A stretch of 64,000 nucleotides of DNA. It comes from Epiperipatus broadwayi. Lineage: Eukaryota; Onychophora; Udeonychophora; Euonychophora; Peripatidae. Of this stretch, positions 35,584-48,340 are shown in pieces (position 1 is the stretch's first letter; each line of letters opens with the position of its first letter). The notes under the pieces were generated by a model that worked only from the letters and a program-made list of their open reading frames with translations, ran no database searches and was not told the origin of the DNA. The stretch lies in contig JAQFVV010006311.1 in the NCBI GenBank assembly GCA_028023455.1, positions 1,244,001-1,308,000 on the forward strand. Reading direction: 5' to 3'. The position numbers were made by a program, and so were the translations under genes.

Positions 35584-37193
35584 AAATTATAGAGTAAAAC
35601 TCACTAAGTATTGTCACACACAGCAAGCTAGAGTAATCAATGGATGCCAGAAGATGTGCATAAAATCCCCATCTAGTGCCTACTCATCCAATATCCCCAG
35701 ACTAGTTTCTGGCATGTGGCTTTTTTGGTGAGAAGTCTTGGATTTGAGAGCACTGCACCTATATCTTAGGATCTAATGCAACTCTCCAGCAGCCACCTTC
35801 CATTTAACTACAAAACTGTCTTAAACTGAAAACACCTTAATGTTTTCAATCCATGCCCACAAGCTTATATAGTCATATGGGTCTGAACTTAGTTCAGCAC
35901 CCATATATTTTGGTGTCTTTGGTTCTTTAATAACAATAGCCACCACTATCCTATTAGGCAGGATTGGTTTTAAGCCAATAAACATCACATGACCACCACT
36001 TTTTATGCTTGTGTATAACTGTTGTTAAAACAGGCAAAACTCACTATGTATTGCCACACACAGCAAGCTAGATTAATCAATGGATGCCAGAAGACTTGTG
36101 CATAAAATCCCCATCTAGTATCTACTCATCCATATCCCCAGACTAGTTTCTGGCTTGTATGCACTAGATGGGGATTTTGTGCACAAGCCTTCTGGCATCC
36201 ATTGATTACTCTAGCTTGCTGTGTGTGGAAATACATAGTGAGTTTTTCCTGTTTTATCAACAGTTATACACAAGCATAAGAAGTGGTGGTCATGTGATGT
36301 TTATTGGCCTAAAACCAATCCAGCCTAATAGGATAGTGGTAGCTATGGTTATTAAAGAACCAAAGACACCAAAATGTATGGGTGCTGAACTGACCATATA
36401 AGCTTATGGGCTTGGATTGAAAACATGAAGGTATTTTCTGTTTAAGACTCATAGTTTTGTAGTTAAATGGAGATAAAAGGTGGCTGCTGGAGGGTTGCAT
36501 TAGATCCTAAAATCTAGGTGCAGTGCTTTCAGATCCAAGGTTCCTCACCAATGAAGGCCACAAGCCAGAAACTAGTCTGGGAATATTGGATGAGTAGGCA
36601 CTAGATGGGGATTTTATGCACAAGACTTCTGGCATCCATTAATTACTCTAGCTTGCTGGATGTAGCAATACATAGTGAGTTTTGCCTGTTTTAACAACAG
36701 TTTTACCCAAGCATAAGAAGTGGTTGTCATGTGATGTTTATTGACTTAAAACCAATGCTGCCTAATAGGATAGTGGTGGCTATGGTTATTAAAGAACCAA
36801 AGACACCAAAAGGTATGGGTGCTGAACTCAGTTCAGACCCATATGACTATATAAGCTTATGGGCTTGGATTGAAAACATTAAGGTGTTTCAGTTTAAGAC
36901 TCATAGTTTTGTAGTTAAATGGAGATAAAAGGTGGCTGCTGGAGGCTTGCATTAGATCCTAAGATCTAGGTGCAGTGCTCTCAGATCCAAGGCTCCTCAC
37001 CGATGAAGGCCACAAGCCAGAAACTAGTCTGGGGATATTGGATGAGTAAGTACTAGATGGGGATTTTATGCACAAGCCTTCTGGAATTCATTGATTACTC
37101 TAGCTTGTTGTGTGTGGCAATACATAGTGAGTTTTGCCTGTTTTAACAACAGTTATACACAAGCATAAGAAGTGGTGGTCATGTGAAATTATA
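35584..37193. mobile_element. Repeat family B inverted array
   Basis: Units of about 437-452 bp are present: about 1.3 units in minus orientation (35592-36160) and about 2.3 in plus orientation (36161-37185; unit starts at 36161, 36598 and 37050). They share GCACTAGATGGGGATTTT, CAAGCTAGAGTAATCAATGG and ACTAGTCTGG. The orientation switch is at 36160/36161. An 8-bp direct repeat AAATTATA at 35584-35591 and 37186-37193 may be a target duplication, but in this base composition it could be chance. Frames at 36168-36401 and 36731-36928 are the same repeated segment. Its translation (MFIGLKP, NRIVVAMVIKEPKTPK) is conserved between copies, but so is the DNA. Confidence 0.7.
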
Positions 37194-38029
37194 ATGTGTT
37201 TCAAGGTTGAAATAATAATTGCATTAAAAATACTCTTAATTCTAACATACTGGTGAAAAATTTTTGAGTTCTTTCTTAAGAAGTATCTGTTACCCATGTT
37301 AATTTTTTCAAATTGTAATATTAGTCTTGGAATTTTAATTAAAAAGTGTGTGGATAAAAGTCATGTCTGTTCTAGAATTTACTAGAAAATCCCATTTCTT
37401 TGGCAAAAATTCTATTACTAATAATTTTATTTAAAAAACAAAGTGCCATTTTTTATTGGCAGAATGTAAAGCTTAATGAACAATACAGAAATTTCAAAGT
37501 AAAAATTCAACGACTGACAAAAATGACTGGTGTGAAGAAATATTTTCTGATTGTTGTCACTTTAATTTTTTCCCCTTATGTTGATGAATCACAAGTATTT
37601 TGATGGTTTTAAATAATGGTATCTAATCATTTAATGAAGTTCAGCTTAATAAATTTAAAACCAATTCTTTGTAATTTTAATAAAACTGAAAGACTGCATG
37701 TCTAATGAGATAATTAAGAATTATTAAAATATGGTAGTAATACTTAATTGCAAAATTATAATTTTTTTTTTTTAGTAATATATGAACCCTGGATATTCTG
37801 CTATTTGATCTTAAGAATGTTTTTACTTATCCAATTTATGAAAACAAACATTGGGTTTGAAAAGATAGATGGCCATTCTATCTTTTCCCAAAGACTTTAT
37901 CATGTGTTTGAAGTGTTAGTATTCAGTCATTTATAGTTAAAATCTGCAAAGCGCATGTGCAACAGCTTAATGCTGTTTAACTATTACAGTTTATAAAATA
38001 TCGCGCGCTATATAAAATAATTGATTTAT
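37194..38029. other. Non-coding stretch
   Basis: No gene is supported; the two short plus frames at 37400-37603 and 37748-37936 show no motif. Confidence 0.45.
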
Positions 38030-39365
38030 TTATATAGAAATAGTGCAAAAATTATTATGGAATATTAACATTATCTGTTATTTTTAAGTTATTGAATAAT
38101 TTTCTTCCAGTCATAGATAAATAATTATCAGAGATTCGATGTGGTTTTAGAGAATTAAAAATCACTATACAAATGCATAAAAAGCATCGGGAGAAAAATG
38201 TGATTAATGTACAGTTTTAGTGATTTAATTAATAAAGGTTTTGTGACAATGTTTGAAATTATCAGGTTGTCTATCATAAATAATCTAAGTCATACAGCTT
38301 TTATATTATTTAAAAGGCAAAACATTATTACTATTTGTAACATCTGAAGTATTAGAAATAAAAGCTGGTGTTAAATAAGAATGTTTATTAACTCACAATT
38401 TGTTTTCTATCTTTGGAACAATTTATGAGCAGTTTCATGATGCAGTGATTAATAAATAATATTGATTTGAAAGCAGACATTTTAATTTGAACCAATTAAA
38501 TAAATAGCAAGAATTTTATCTTTTTGGTTTCTAGATTTATAGTATATTGATAATAATGCAATTCAAAAATTATTTTAAAATGATCTTAATGCTTTGAGTG
38601 CTATATATTAGGATTAATTCATAATTAATATTCAAAAGCTCAAAATTCTTTATTACCCAGTGATGGAAGAAAATCCTCTGAAAACTACTAGTTTAGATTG
38701 TTATCAATTTGAGAATGTACATCAATTTAAATATCTTATTAGTATTTTTAGATAAGAAAATAGATTTGGAAGTTAAAGTGCAATATAGACTTCAATGTGT
38801 CACAACACATAATAAGTTAAAAGATTATTTTATCACTGTGATACAATTATAGCAACCAAATTGAATATAGAGCTGTTATTTGATGTAATTTATTTTGAGT
38901 AAAAAGTGACTAGATTGTTTGTCAATACAATGTAAAAATCCTAAAAAAATTTAATCTAATGATTCTCCATGATATTCTAAAAGTATAGCAAAATAATAAA
39001 AGCAATTATTAGGTTCTTCACATTTCTGGATGTGACGGCACATCTTCATTGGATTGCCAATTGAAATCTGTATCTTCATGAACCCTATGCTCAGATTTTC
39101 CATGAAGTTACTTTAATCACTTTACCAAGATTATACTAAAGACATTTTAAAGAAATGCAATATTTATTGCTTCTCTTGGGAAGATAAAGCTGTAGAATAT
39201 AATGGAGTTCTACAATTAGATAATGAGCTGAAGACTTTCAAAACAATGTTTGTTAAAAAAGAAATTAAAATGCAACATCATAAGATATTAAATAAACATA
39301 TTAAAGAAACAACATGTGAGATATATGACTGTATTTATACTTTATGAATAGTTTGTATAGCAATC
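38030..39365 (+). pseudogene. Non-LTR retrotransposon RT remnant
   Basis: The plus strand follows the same LINE family as 13741-14826. A CGFRE motif is near 38134 (RT fingers), a decayed catalytic box is near 38531 (LDL-stop-YIDN where LxYADD is expected), LDCYQFENVHQFKYL lies near 38692-38736, and a C-terminal segment with HISGCDG-type sequence follows near 39015-39080. Stops occur in every part, so no protein is made. Confidence 0.65.
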
Positions 39366-40524
39366 ACAAAATTTATATTCAATTCTTTATTTTTTGTCTT
39401 TTTATCTTTGTTGTTTTGGCGTTTTTTTATCACACTCATTTACAAGTAGCTGCTAATGATAAAGCAATAAAAAATAAATTATATTACCATAGTGGTGACA
39501 TAAAGATATGATATACATATATTTGGTGACATAAAGATATGATATACAGATATTTAATAACTAGGTAATAAATACGAAAATTTTTAATTAATTTAAAAGA
39601 TATAATATTAAACATGAATTAATCCTTCAACTTCATTTAATTTAATTCTCATGACAGACAAATGTTAATTGTAAAAAAATATATATTAAATGATAGTAAA
39701 TTATAATATTACTGATTTTGAAAATTAAGTTTAAAAATGTTTTTTTTTATATTAAAAATATGTTTTAAAATTAAAATTTAATCTAAAATTAAATTAAAAT
39801 AAACTGTAAACCTGTTGAACTATTTAATTAATTTATGTTAATCATTTAGAATGGCTATGGAAATCTATTATATACATTTCAGAAGTGACATGAAAATTTT
39901 AGTGGCACTTATAAAATATATTATTATTAGCTTATATTTTATTAAAATTATTTGTTAATAATTATTAGGAAATTTTATTTTGTGTAAAAGCAATTAACAA
40001 AACATGATTTTCATCATCATAACACTCTCTGTTTTGTTGTAGATACATATCTCTTCATCCATGCATGCACTTATAAGTGTGTTGGTGACCAGTATACCCT
40101 GTACAGTAAGCATGTTGTGTATAAGTGTGCTGAACATAGTAAATAAACAGATGGTGTGGATGCACTTTAAAGTAATTATATCTATAGATATAATGAATTT
40201 TAAAATATTTTTTTATGAGAAGATTTTTATCAATATTTTTTTTTTAGAAATTTTTTTTTTTTACTGTTCTACTTATTAACATAACTAGTGTAAGTAAAGA
40301 GCAAAAATTATTAAGATCAAGTAGTAAAGAATTCCAAAGTTGATGGAATAAGAATATGGTATAATTAATAGGTCAATAAAGCAGTTTGTGTTTTATGTTC
40401 AGGATGTTAGTATAAAAAATATTATGAAACAAATCTCTCCTTGATAAAAGTAAAGAAGATTTAAAAAAATATTGCAGTGATTATTAAAAAGAGAAATTCT
40501 CAGTCAATATCTTTTATTAAATAT
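39366..40524. other. Non-coding stretch with a short tandem duplication
   Basis: A 31-bp unit beginning GGTGACATAAAGATATGATA is repeated twice (about 39492-39553). Otherwise nothing is recognised. Confidence 0.5.
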
Positions 40525-41748
40525 TGTAACGTAATTATTCTTCTTATTTTTTTTTATGTGATTAGTAATAACAGTAATTGGAGAGAACAAAAGAATTCCA
40601 AAAGCAAGAAAAAAAAGATAAGCTGAAAGTAGAAATACTCAAATTAATTAAAGATGGCCGAAAACTTGAAGAAAATAAAGACTTTATTACATAAAATTTA
40701 TAAAGACTGGATAAGATTAAAAAGGCATGGTACTAGCATGCGCAGAAGTCCTGAAAACTGGATATAAAAAGGAGGGATCCAGTTGAAGGAATGTCTTGTT
40801 CGTTTTGTTTCTCTAGTTGGTCTTGGATAACATTAATATATCCAAGATCGCTCTTTGCTGAAGGAATTCGGCATGTCGCAGTGAACCAGAGCTTCTGAAG
40901 ACATCGGACCTAATGATGTACACCAGGAAAAGCCTTCATGACCGACTGGGGAAATGGACCACAAGATCAAGCAATAACCAAAAGGCCGAGCTCATTATAA
41001 CCAAAAAACTATGCATAGTTATCTACTACTGAATTCATGAAACTTACCAGTAAGAATAATTATCCTGATTGTGACAAAGTTAACTATTTAAAACTACTCG
41101 TAAAAATATACGTATAAAAGAATCCCGATAGTGACTTTAATTTTTCTATATGAGAGACTCTTATTTAACCAAGAACTTTTTGTTTATTTTAATTGATATT
41201 TATATTTTCTGGATATTTCCCACCTGAATTAAATGTGTTCTCTCCAAGGTATTAATTAGCTACTTAACATGAAGTATTTTAGTTTGTCAAAATTAAAAAT
41301 ATTTCTAATATCAATTCTCATTTGTGCATTATTAATAATAGTTATTATTTTTTATTATTAAATCTATTAGTAGTTTAATAAGATTTAAGAATGTAATTTA
41401 CCTTTGCCAATATGTTTGAATAAGCCCAGGAATAATAATCTTAAAAAATTAATTCTCGTTATGGTATGATGTAATACCGATTAGTTTAAAAGTATTTTTT
41501 TTTTATTTGTGAGATGTTATATGACGATTTCAGTGAATTCTTAGGAATTCTGGTGCCCAGATTAAATAAATTAAAAGCTGATTTCATCAATAGCACAATT
41601 CTCAACAATTAATAGGCCGAGTTGATCAGGAAATATAGCTATGTTTTTAGAATAGAAATATAACTTTCTTCTTTTTTGACATTGCTTGATCAACTCATGC
41701 GGAGTTTATATTAGCAAGTAGAGGCCTAGCAAAAAGAAAAACGTTATA
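40525..41748 (+). repeat. Left LTR
   Basis: 1,224 bp, from TGTAACG to CGTTATA (one change from CGTTACA). It is GC-richer in the middle (about 40780-41000). It should contain the element promoter; the ATATAAAAAGG at 40763-40773 is a plausible TATA box about 30 bp before the following unit. Confidence 0.8.
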
Positions 41749-42627
41749 ATGGCGATCCAACTCGGGCTTCGATTTAACAACTACAACCTGAGATGAGTTG
41801 TAATGATAAAGAACATTACAATGATGACTCAAAGAAACTCACAGCCGGAAAATAAATTATGATTTTTTTGAAAAAAGAAAAAAATTATAAAAAAAAACAA
41901 AAAACTAACTAATTAAACCCTGATTATTAAAATATGAAAGAAGATATTTTTTTTAATATGACTTCCAGAAAGAAAAAATATATATGTATATTTTTTTTTA
42001 TATATGTCTAAAAACACGATCGTGGCTGATGTAGACGTAAGTCACAAGTATTTGACCGGGTAGGCGGTTACTGAAAAGGGGAATAACATAGCCCCGAGTC
42101 CTTATCCGCAGTATATGAACATAAGACTGTCTTTAAATGCTCATCAGACTATTTCTAGCAGAGATCCCAATAAAGGGGAAGGTGGATCAAGTTGGACCAA
42201 GTTGCCACGAGCCTGTAAGACTCAGAACGATGAGCAACGCTCGTTTGTGCTTATAACTTGGGCTTCTTATCGTTAATATTACACTAAAGCGGATAGGACA
42301 CAGATGAATGTTGAAATATTTTCCATTCCTGCCGTGTTAGACCTAAAAGTGGGCGTTAAAGCCGAACGTCGCTTGTGAATGAGTCTACACAATATATCAG
42401 CACGCTACTACAGAAAAAAAAAATACGAATATGAATTTAAAAACTTAAGAATAAAATTAGTGTAAACCCCTATTTTATTCTCATCTCCTGGCACTGGTGG
42501 TATTGTAACGTTTATTTATATACGTTACAAATATATTGGCATTGGGTAAAAAAAAAAAAACTAAAAGATAAAAGTGGATTTAAAATTTTGTTGAGTAATT
42601 TTTTTTAAAAAAAAAAAAAACGTACAA
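41749..42627 (+). other. Interior of the LTR element
   Basis: The interior is clearly richer in G and C than the window between about 42000 and 42420. A frame starting with ATG at 42004 reads about 125 codons with only a TAG (near 42061) and a TAA (near 42271) before a TGA near 42376. No gag or pol motif is visible in it. It may be a decayed leader or gag fragment, or simply stop-poor because of its composition. A 26-bp palindrome at 42504-42529 begins TGTAACG and ends CGTTACA. Confidence 0.5.
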
Positions 42628-43851
42628 TGAGGGTTGAATTATTCTTCTTATTTTTTTTTATGTGATTAGTAATAACAGTAATTGGAGAGAACAAAAGAAT
42701 TCCAAAAGCAAGAAAAAAAAGATAAGCTGAAAGTAGAAATACTCAAATTAATTAAAGATGGCCGAAAACTTGAAGAAAATAAAGACTTTATTACATAAAA
42801 TTTATAAAGACTGGATAAGATTAAAAAGGCATGGTACTAGCATGCGCAGAAGTCCTGAAAACTGGATATAAAAAGGAGGGATCCAGTTGAAGGAACATCT
42901 TGTTCGTTTTGTTTCTCTAGTTGGTCTTGGATAACATTAATATATCCAAGATCGCTCTTCGCTGAAGGAATTCGGCATGTCGCAGTGAACCAGAGCTTCT
43001 GAAGACATTGGACCTAATGATGTACACCAGGAAAAGCCTTCGTGACCGACTGGGGAAATGGACCACAAGATCAAGCAATAACCAAAAGGCCGAGCTCATT
43101 ATAACCAAAAAACTATGCATAGTTATCTACTACTGAATTCATGAAACTTACCGGTAAGAATAATTATCCTGATTGTGACAAAGTTAACTATTTAAAACTA
43201 CTCGTAAAAATATACGTATAAAAGAATCCTGATAGTGACTTTAATTTTTCTATATGAGAGACTCTTATTTAACCAAGAACTTTTTGTTTATTTTAACTGA
43301 TATTTATATTTTCTGGATATTTCCCACCTGAATTAAATGTGTTCTCTCCAAGGTATTAATTAGCTACTTAACATGAAGTATTTTAGTTTGTCAAAATTAA
43401 AAATATTTCTAATATCAATTCTCATTTGTGCGTTATTAATAATAGTTATTATTTTTTATTATTAAATCTATTAGTAGTTTAATAAGATTTAAGAATGTAA
43501 TTTACCTTTGCCAATATGTTTGAATAAGCCCAGGAATAATAATCTTAAAAAATTAATTCTCGTTACGGTATGATGTAATACCGATTAGTTTAAAAGTATT
43601 TTTTTTTATTTGTGAGATGTTATATGACGATTTCAGCTAATTCTTAGGAATTCTGGTGCCCAGATTAAATAAATTAAAAGCTGATTTCATCAATAGCACA
43701 ATTCTCAACAATTAATAGGCCGAGTTGATCAGGAAATATAGCTATGTTTTTAGAATAGAAATATAACTTTCTTCTTTTTTGACATAGCTTGATCAACTCA
43801 CGTGAAGTTTATATTAGCGTGTAGAGACCTAGCAAAACGAAAAACGTTACA
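42628..43851 (+). repeat. Right LTR
   Basis: 1,224 bp, ending CGTTACA. The first 10 bases (TGAGGGTTGA) differ from the left copy. It is preceded by a long A tract (42606-42620) where a polypurine tract would lie. The 67-codon minus frame at 42917-43120 lies in the LTR and is not a gene. Confidence 0.8.
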
Positions 43852-43949
43852 ATATATTGGCAATCAATACAATATAATTTGTGGCATTTTTTATTGATCA
43901 AACATAATTTCCAAACACACAAAACCTTTTGGCAATGGTAAATATTTAT

Positions 43950-45430
43950 AAAAAGCAAGGTTAAAATGTGCATCAGTTCTTTTTTGAAAACTTTGAAAAG
44001 AAAGAAAAAGAAAATTATTCAAAGAATAAAAGATATGCCTTTGACTAGAAATGCAGTAAAAGGTAAAATACTAGAAATGGCTGAGAATATAAACCATCAG
44101 CAAAAATAGATATAAATTCTTCTGATTTCATTTTTCTGTGAGACAACTGGCATTATTGGATCAGCTCATTTACCCATTTTTATTCATTATTGTATTGGGA
44201 ACAATATAAGGAAGAGTTAATCATTTTATCAGCATTAGCAACCTCAGCAAAAGAAATAGTTGCAACACAGTTGTATATGTATTTGCTGAAAAAGAAATAC
44301 ATCTTTCCAAAATTATATTAGTAAAAACTGATGCTGATCACAAGATGATCGGATAAGAAAATAATTTTGTCAATTCATTTATAAAATGTGCTGGGCATGC
44401 AGTTCTGAATTTTCATTACATTGTACATCAGATATTTTATGTTCCAAGATTAGTTTCAAGATATAATAAGCTCTGTAACAAAATTAGTCAATTTTATATG
44501 ATGTGAACACAAAATTCCTGAAACTGTGAAATGAGTTAAACTCATCATATAATGGGTTATTTATGTTCATAAATGTCCATAGGTTAAATCATGGAAATGT
44601 TCTTCAAAGATTTGTTGAGCATTTAGAGGAAATTTGATTTTTTTTGATGTAATGATAATATCACTGAAATCGAATGGGTTTCAAAATTAGTATTTTTATT
44701 AATTTGTGCTTCCACTTAAATAAATTAAATATTAAATTATAAGATGTTAATCAAACAGGCATTGTAATGTTTGATTTATTAAAAACATTCAAAGTTACAT
44801 TAGAAAATTCTAATCTGATGTTATTTCAAATAGCAATAAATATTTTCCAAATACGAAAATTATTTTCACAGATATAGAATCTCATAAGAAATCAAGTCGA
44901 GATAAACTGGAGACAGAATTTTGTATTATAATTCAGTCAAAATTAATTTTACTCAAGATTTATACAGTTCATGTAATTTGAACAAAAAAACATCAATATT
45001 TATTTTATATCCAAACACAACATCAGCAGATATATTTAGCTTGAAAATGCTTGAATAGTAGAATTTGGATGATGTAAAATTGTAATTGATTTTTAACCCA
45101 GTTCTACTTGGAAACAAAGATTTGTTGATTTGAGAAATGACTTGGAAATGATTGAAAATGGTCGATTATTGGGTGCAATAAAAAAAATGCTGAAGAGAAA
45201 ATATTAAAACTTGGAATGTCATTTCTAAAACCTTCAGTTATTTAAAAAACAATAGTGGTAGCTATATTATCCCCCTCTCCGTATAAAGGTGAATCATTAT
45301 TTTCAAAAATTAATTTTATAAAAAACAGATCGAAAATTATAATGATTAATAAATCTAGTTTGATATGTATTCTATTAAAAGTGACGGAGCAAATCCTGAT
45401 ATGAAGCATTTGATATCTAAGGTACATTAG
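43950..45430 (+). pseudogene. hAT transposase pseudogene (ZBED5/GTF2IRD2-like)
   Basis: The plus strand preserves the order of the family. There is an N-terminal KKQGLKC-type segment near 43955, a TDADHKMIG segment near 44330 (TDGAPAMIG in live copies), the FHYIVHQ box at 44409-44430, NHGNVLQRFVEHLEE near 44584-44625, a region with the NxLNxKL and FDLLKTFKVTLENSNL segments near 44720-44815, and the C-terminal dimerisation domain ending at the TAG 45428-45430 (LFSKINFIKNRSK near 45297-45335). Frameshifts and stops throughout mean it is inactive. It starts about 100 bp after the LTR element. Confidence 0.8.
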
Positions 45431-46149
45431 TAAAAAGCTTATTCAAAAATTTGTTTTATGACTTTTGTGAATTTCTATGCTAATTTTTAAAATTATCTCA
45501 ACAAAATTCTGTACAATATATTAATATTTCAACAAATATTATTTATACATTTTTGGCATGCGGATTTAAAAGGTTGTCCATCATTACTCTAGGCTGAGGC
45601 TTATTGAAGATTACGATGTTGCTTAATCAATTAAAATGGTAGAATAAATTGCGTCAAGAAAATAATCAAATACCATTAAAATTATAAAAGTGCTCTTGAA
45701 ATTAAGATTTTGCGAATGAAATTAAAAAAAAAAACTCCCATGTCCACGTTGTTTTTGTGTTTCTATATATATTCAGTTTAATACTTTCTACTTTAAAACG
45801 TAAGGAGTAGAAAAAAAAAACGGAATTGCTTGACTAGTTTTGAAGTTGGTTTATTTATTATAATTCTGAATAGTTTTTATGATGCAATTTAAAATAATTT
45901 CTGTATGATATAATAAAAAGTGGATTTTTGTAGTTGATTAAGTAGTTAATAAATGTTTGTCTAAAGATTTATGAAGAAGGCATTTTGCTTGGACTTTAGA
46001 AATCATTTTTACTTGTACACTGGATTTCATCAACAAAAAATTGTTGAATGCTTTTTTAAAATTTTTTTTATATATTTCTAAATATATTCAACTGAATGTA
46101 TCTACACCATCAGATTATGTATAAACTAATAAACATCTGTTTTATTAGA
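45431..46149. other. Non-coding stretch
   Basis: Nothing is recognised; the far hAT end should lie here but no terminal repeat is visible. Confidence 0.45.
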
Positions 46150-46620
46150 AATATAAGAATATTGGGCAAAAAAAAAAAAAGACAAACAATTAAGAAATTG
46201 CTCATATGGCAATTGCAAATAATAACATAAGTTAATTTAGTATATTAAACCACAATACTTGAAAGCCATTTGTTAACCTTGCTCTTAAATGGAAAATATG
46301 GAGAGATTAAGAGCTCTGTCATAAATAAATATACAAAATTTCTATCAAATTTTGCCTTTGGAAAAATAATCTAGTTGGTTAGAGCATCTTCCTAAATTCC
46401 AGTATTTATAGATCTAAATGTCATCAGTTCAATTGGTCAGTCTAGTTATATATCTAGAGGAGAGAACAATAACAATATTCAAAACATTGTGTTCTGCATT
46501 AACTTGTGTGTTATTTCAACAAATACATTTATTTAGAAAAGTATAAAGTTTGAATTTGTCTAAAAACATTTAACAATTGAAGTAGATAATGGAAATTTTC
46601 AACATATAACTTAAATGAAA
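46150..46620 (+). mobile_element. Penelope-like 3' fragment
   Basis: From 46190 the sequence aligns with the end of the element at 58748-60105: the C-terminal coding part (near 59640-59780), then TTTGCCTTTGG and the tRNA-like GTTGGTTAGAGCATCTTCC segment at 46376-46394, and the flank ending near GATAATGGAAATT at 46586. It is strongly decayed. Confidence 0.6.
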
Positions 46621-47949
46621 ATCACAATTGTTCAAGTTATGGTAGAAAAAGAATAGAAAATATATATGTGAAGCTGATGAAGACTTTTGCAAGTGCTATT
46701 ATCAAAGAAAAATGAATAGAAAATGGTCAAATTAGACAATAACTAACTTTTTTAAGCATGTATGACCAGATTAAAACTGTGTTATCTTATTTATATTATG
46801 AAATGATCTAATTAATTAGAAAAATGTACAATTCAGATCTTAAAATTTATATAAAAATAATTATTGTAAAATGTATATAATTTTTCTTTGTTGTTAATAA
46901 AATTTTACTGTAAAAAAAATCATGTAAAAGGGCTGCTAATATAAAAAAAAGATAATCAGCAATGATATAAATTGAGTGCATTATCGCATTAAATGAATAT
47001 ATTAAGAATTTTAACAAATCAAACAGATGATAAGTTATTCTGGAAAAATGCTATACTTATGATCACCAAATGTCAAAGCTGTTTTAAAGCTACCTAATAA
47101 TTATTAGACAGCATAGAAGATTACAATAACAATTACATTCTAATTTGCATTATTCAAAGGTATAAAGAGTTAAGACTAAGAGAAAAAGTACCATTTTATA
47201 GTAAATGAATGTTATGGGTAGTGAAGCAAAAATATAAGAATATATAACAAAGTACAAACTGAATAATAGCCAAGACACACATGAGATTATTAGATGGGTT
47301 TCTGGTGCTACAATATATACTTGAGCCAATTCAAAGGTATTTAATTAAATAAAGCTCTAAAATAACTAGACTTCATGAAATGTGCAGTTTCTAAAAATGT
47401 AAACATCAAATAAAAGATAGAGCATTTTACCAAAAATACTAGTAAAGGTCGTTGTAAAGAATAATTCTATCACCAGATTATGATGGCAATAATACTAGCC
47501 CAATAAGTGTGAAGTCTCACTAATACTTTAATGACAACCACAGAAACAAAAAAATCTGCCAAGGACTATCAAAGTATTATGATAACAATTAATTGAAATC
47601 ACTGACTAAAATAAAATCAAATAAATTATCAGGCTGTATGATAAACTTAGAAAATACATTTTAAATTATAAAATTTCAAAAACTAAAACATAAACTAGAC
47701 AATAAAAAATAAATTACACCAATTCACAATTAAAAACTAGCTAAGATTTAACAATTAAAATGTCACACTCACTGGTTTCACTGCAAAGGCAGATTTCTCA
47801 TATGCAAAAAAACAAAACAAATACAATACAAATGTATTGAGAATTATGAAAAATAACATTTTTCTTAAGCTATTATTGAATAACCAACTAATTTAAAACA
47901 ATACTATAGATCTGTCCTATTAATTGAATCAAATGTGGCTTAATTAGGT
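46621..47949. other. Non-coding stretch
   Basis: Decayed LINE sequence may begin in the right half, but I cannot follow a frame with confidence. Confidence 0.4.
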
Positions 47950-48340
47950 ATCAAGATACGATACAGCTTCAATGATGGAATTTTAAATTTGAATCAGTTA
48001 ATAGTAAAAACAAGAACTTCATCTTCTTGAATTCTGGATTTATAGTATATTGATAATTGTCTATTTGTGCCAGTTTAAAAGATGATTTTCAGAATGTTCT
48101 TAATGTTTTGAATGCAAGACATAAAGATCTCAGTTCAAAAATCTCAAGTCCTTTATCAGCTAGTGACAGAACAAAAATTCATCAATTTTCAGCTTGGATG
48201 GTTATCAACATAAAAATGTAAACCAGTTTAAATAGCCTCTAGAGTTCTATAAATAGAAAGGTGAACTTTGATGTTGAAATACAACACAGTCACCATCCAT
48301 CTAAGATTAAAGCCACAATTAAAATTTAAGGAAATTTAAA
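47950..48340 (+). pseudogene. Non-LTR retrotransposon RT fragment
   Basis: It aligns with 38440-38760. IRYSFNDGILNLNQL lies near 47958-48002, a decayed catalytic box (ILDL-stop-YIDNC) near 48035-48062, and an LGWLST/LDGY-type segment near 48195-48215. Same family as the copies at 13.7 and 38 kb; short and dead. Confidence 0.6.

Larger units (their letters stand above)
40521..43855 (+). mobile_element. Compact LTR retrotransposon, non-autonomous
   Basis: Two direct repeats of equal length (1,224 bp) flank an 879-bp interior. The left LTR starts TGTAACG and the right LTR ends CGTTACA, a perfect 7-bp terminal inverted repeat; the inner ends are slightly mutated. The flanking 4-bp direct repeat is ATAT at 40521-40524 and 43852-43855. 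A TGG at 41750 right after the left LTR is where a primer-binding site should begin. No gag or pol frame is present, so it depends on a helper element. The LTRs differ at roughly 2% of positions by eye, so insertion is fairly recent. TGTAACG ends with a 4-bp duplication fit a Gypsy-type element. Confidence 0.85.

Noticed and set aside
42917-43120. 67-codon minus frame as a gene
   Set aside because: It lies within the LTR, and its counterpart in the other LTR carries no longer or better-conserved frame.
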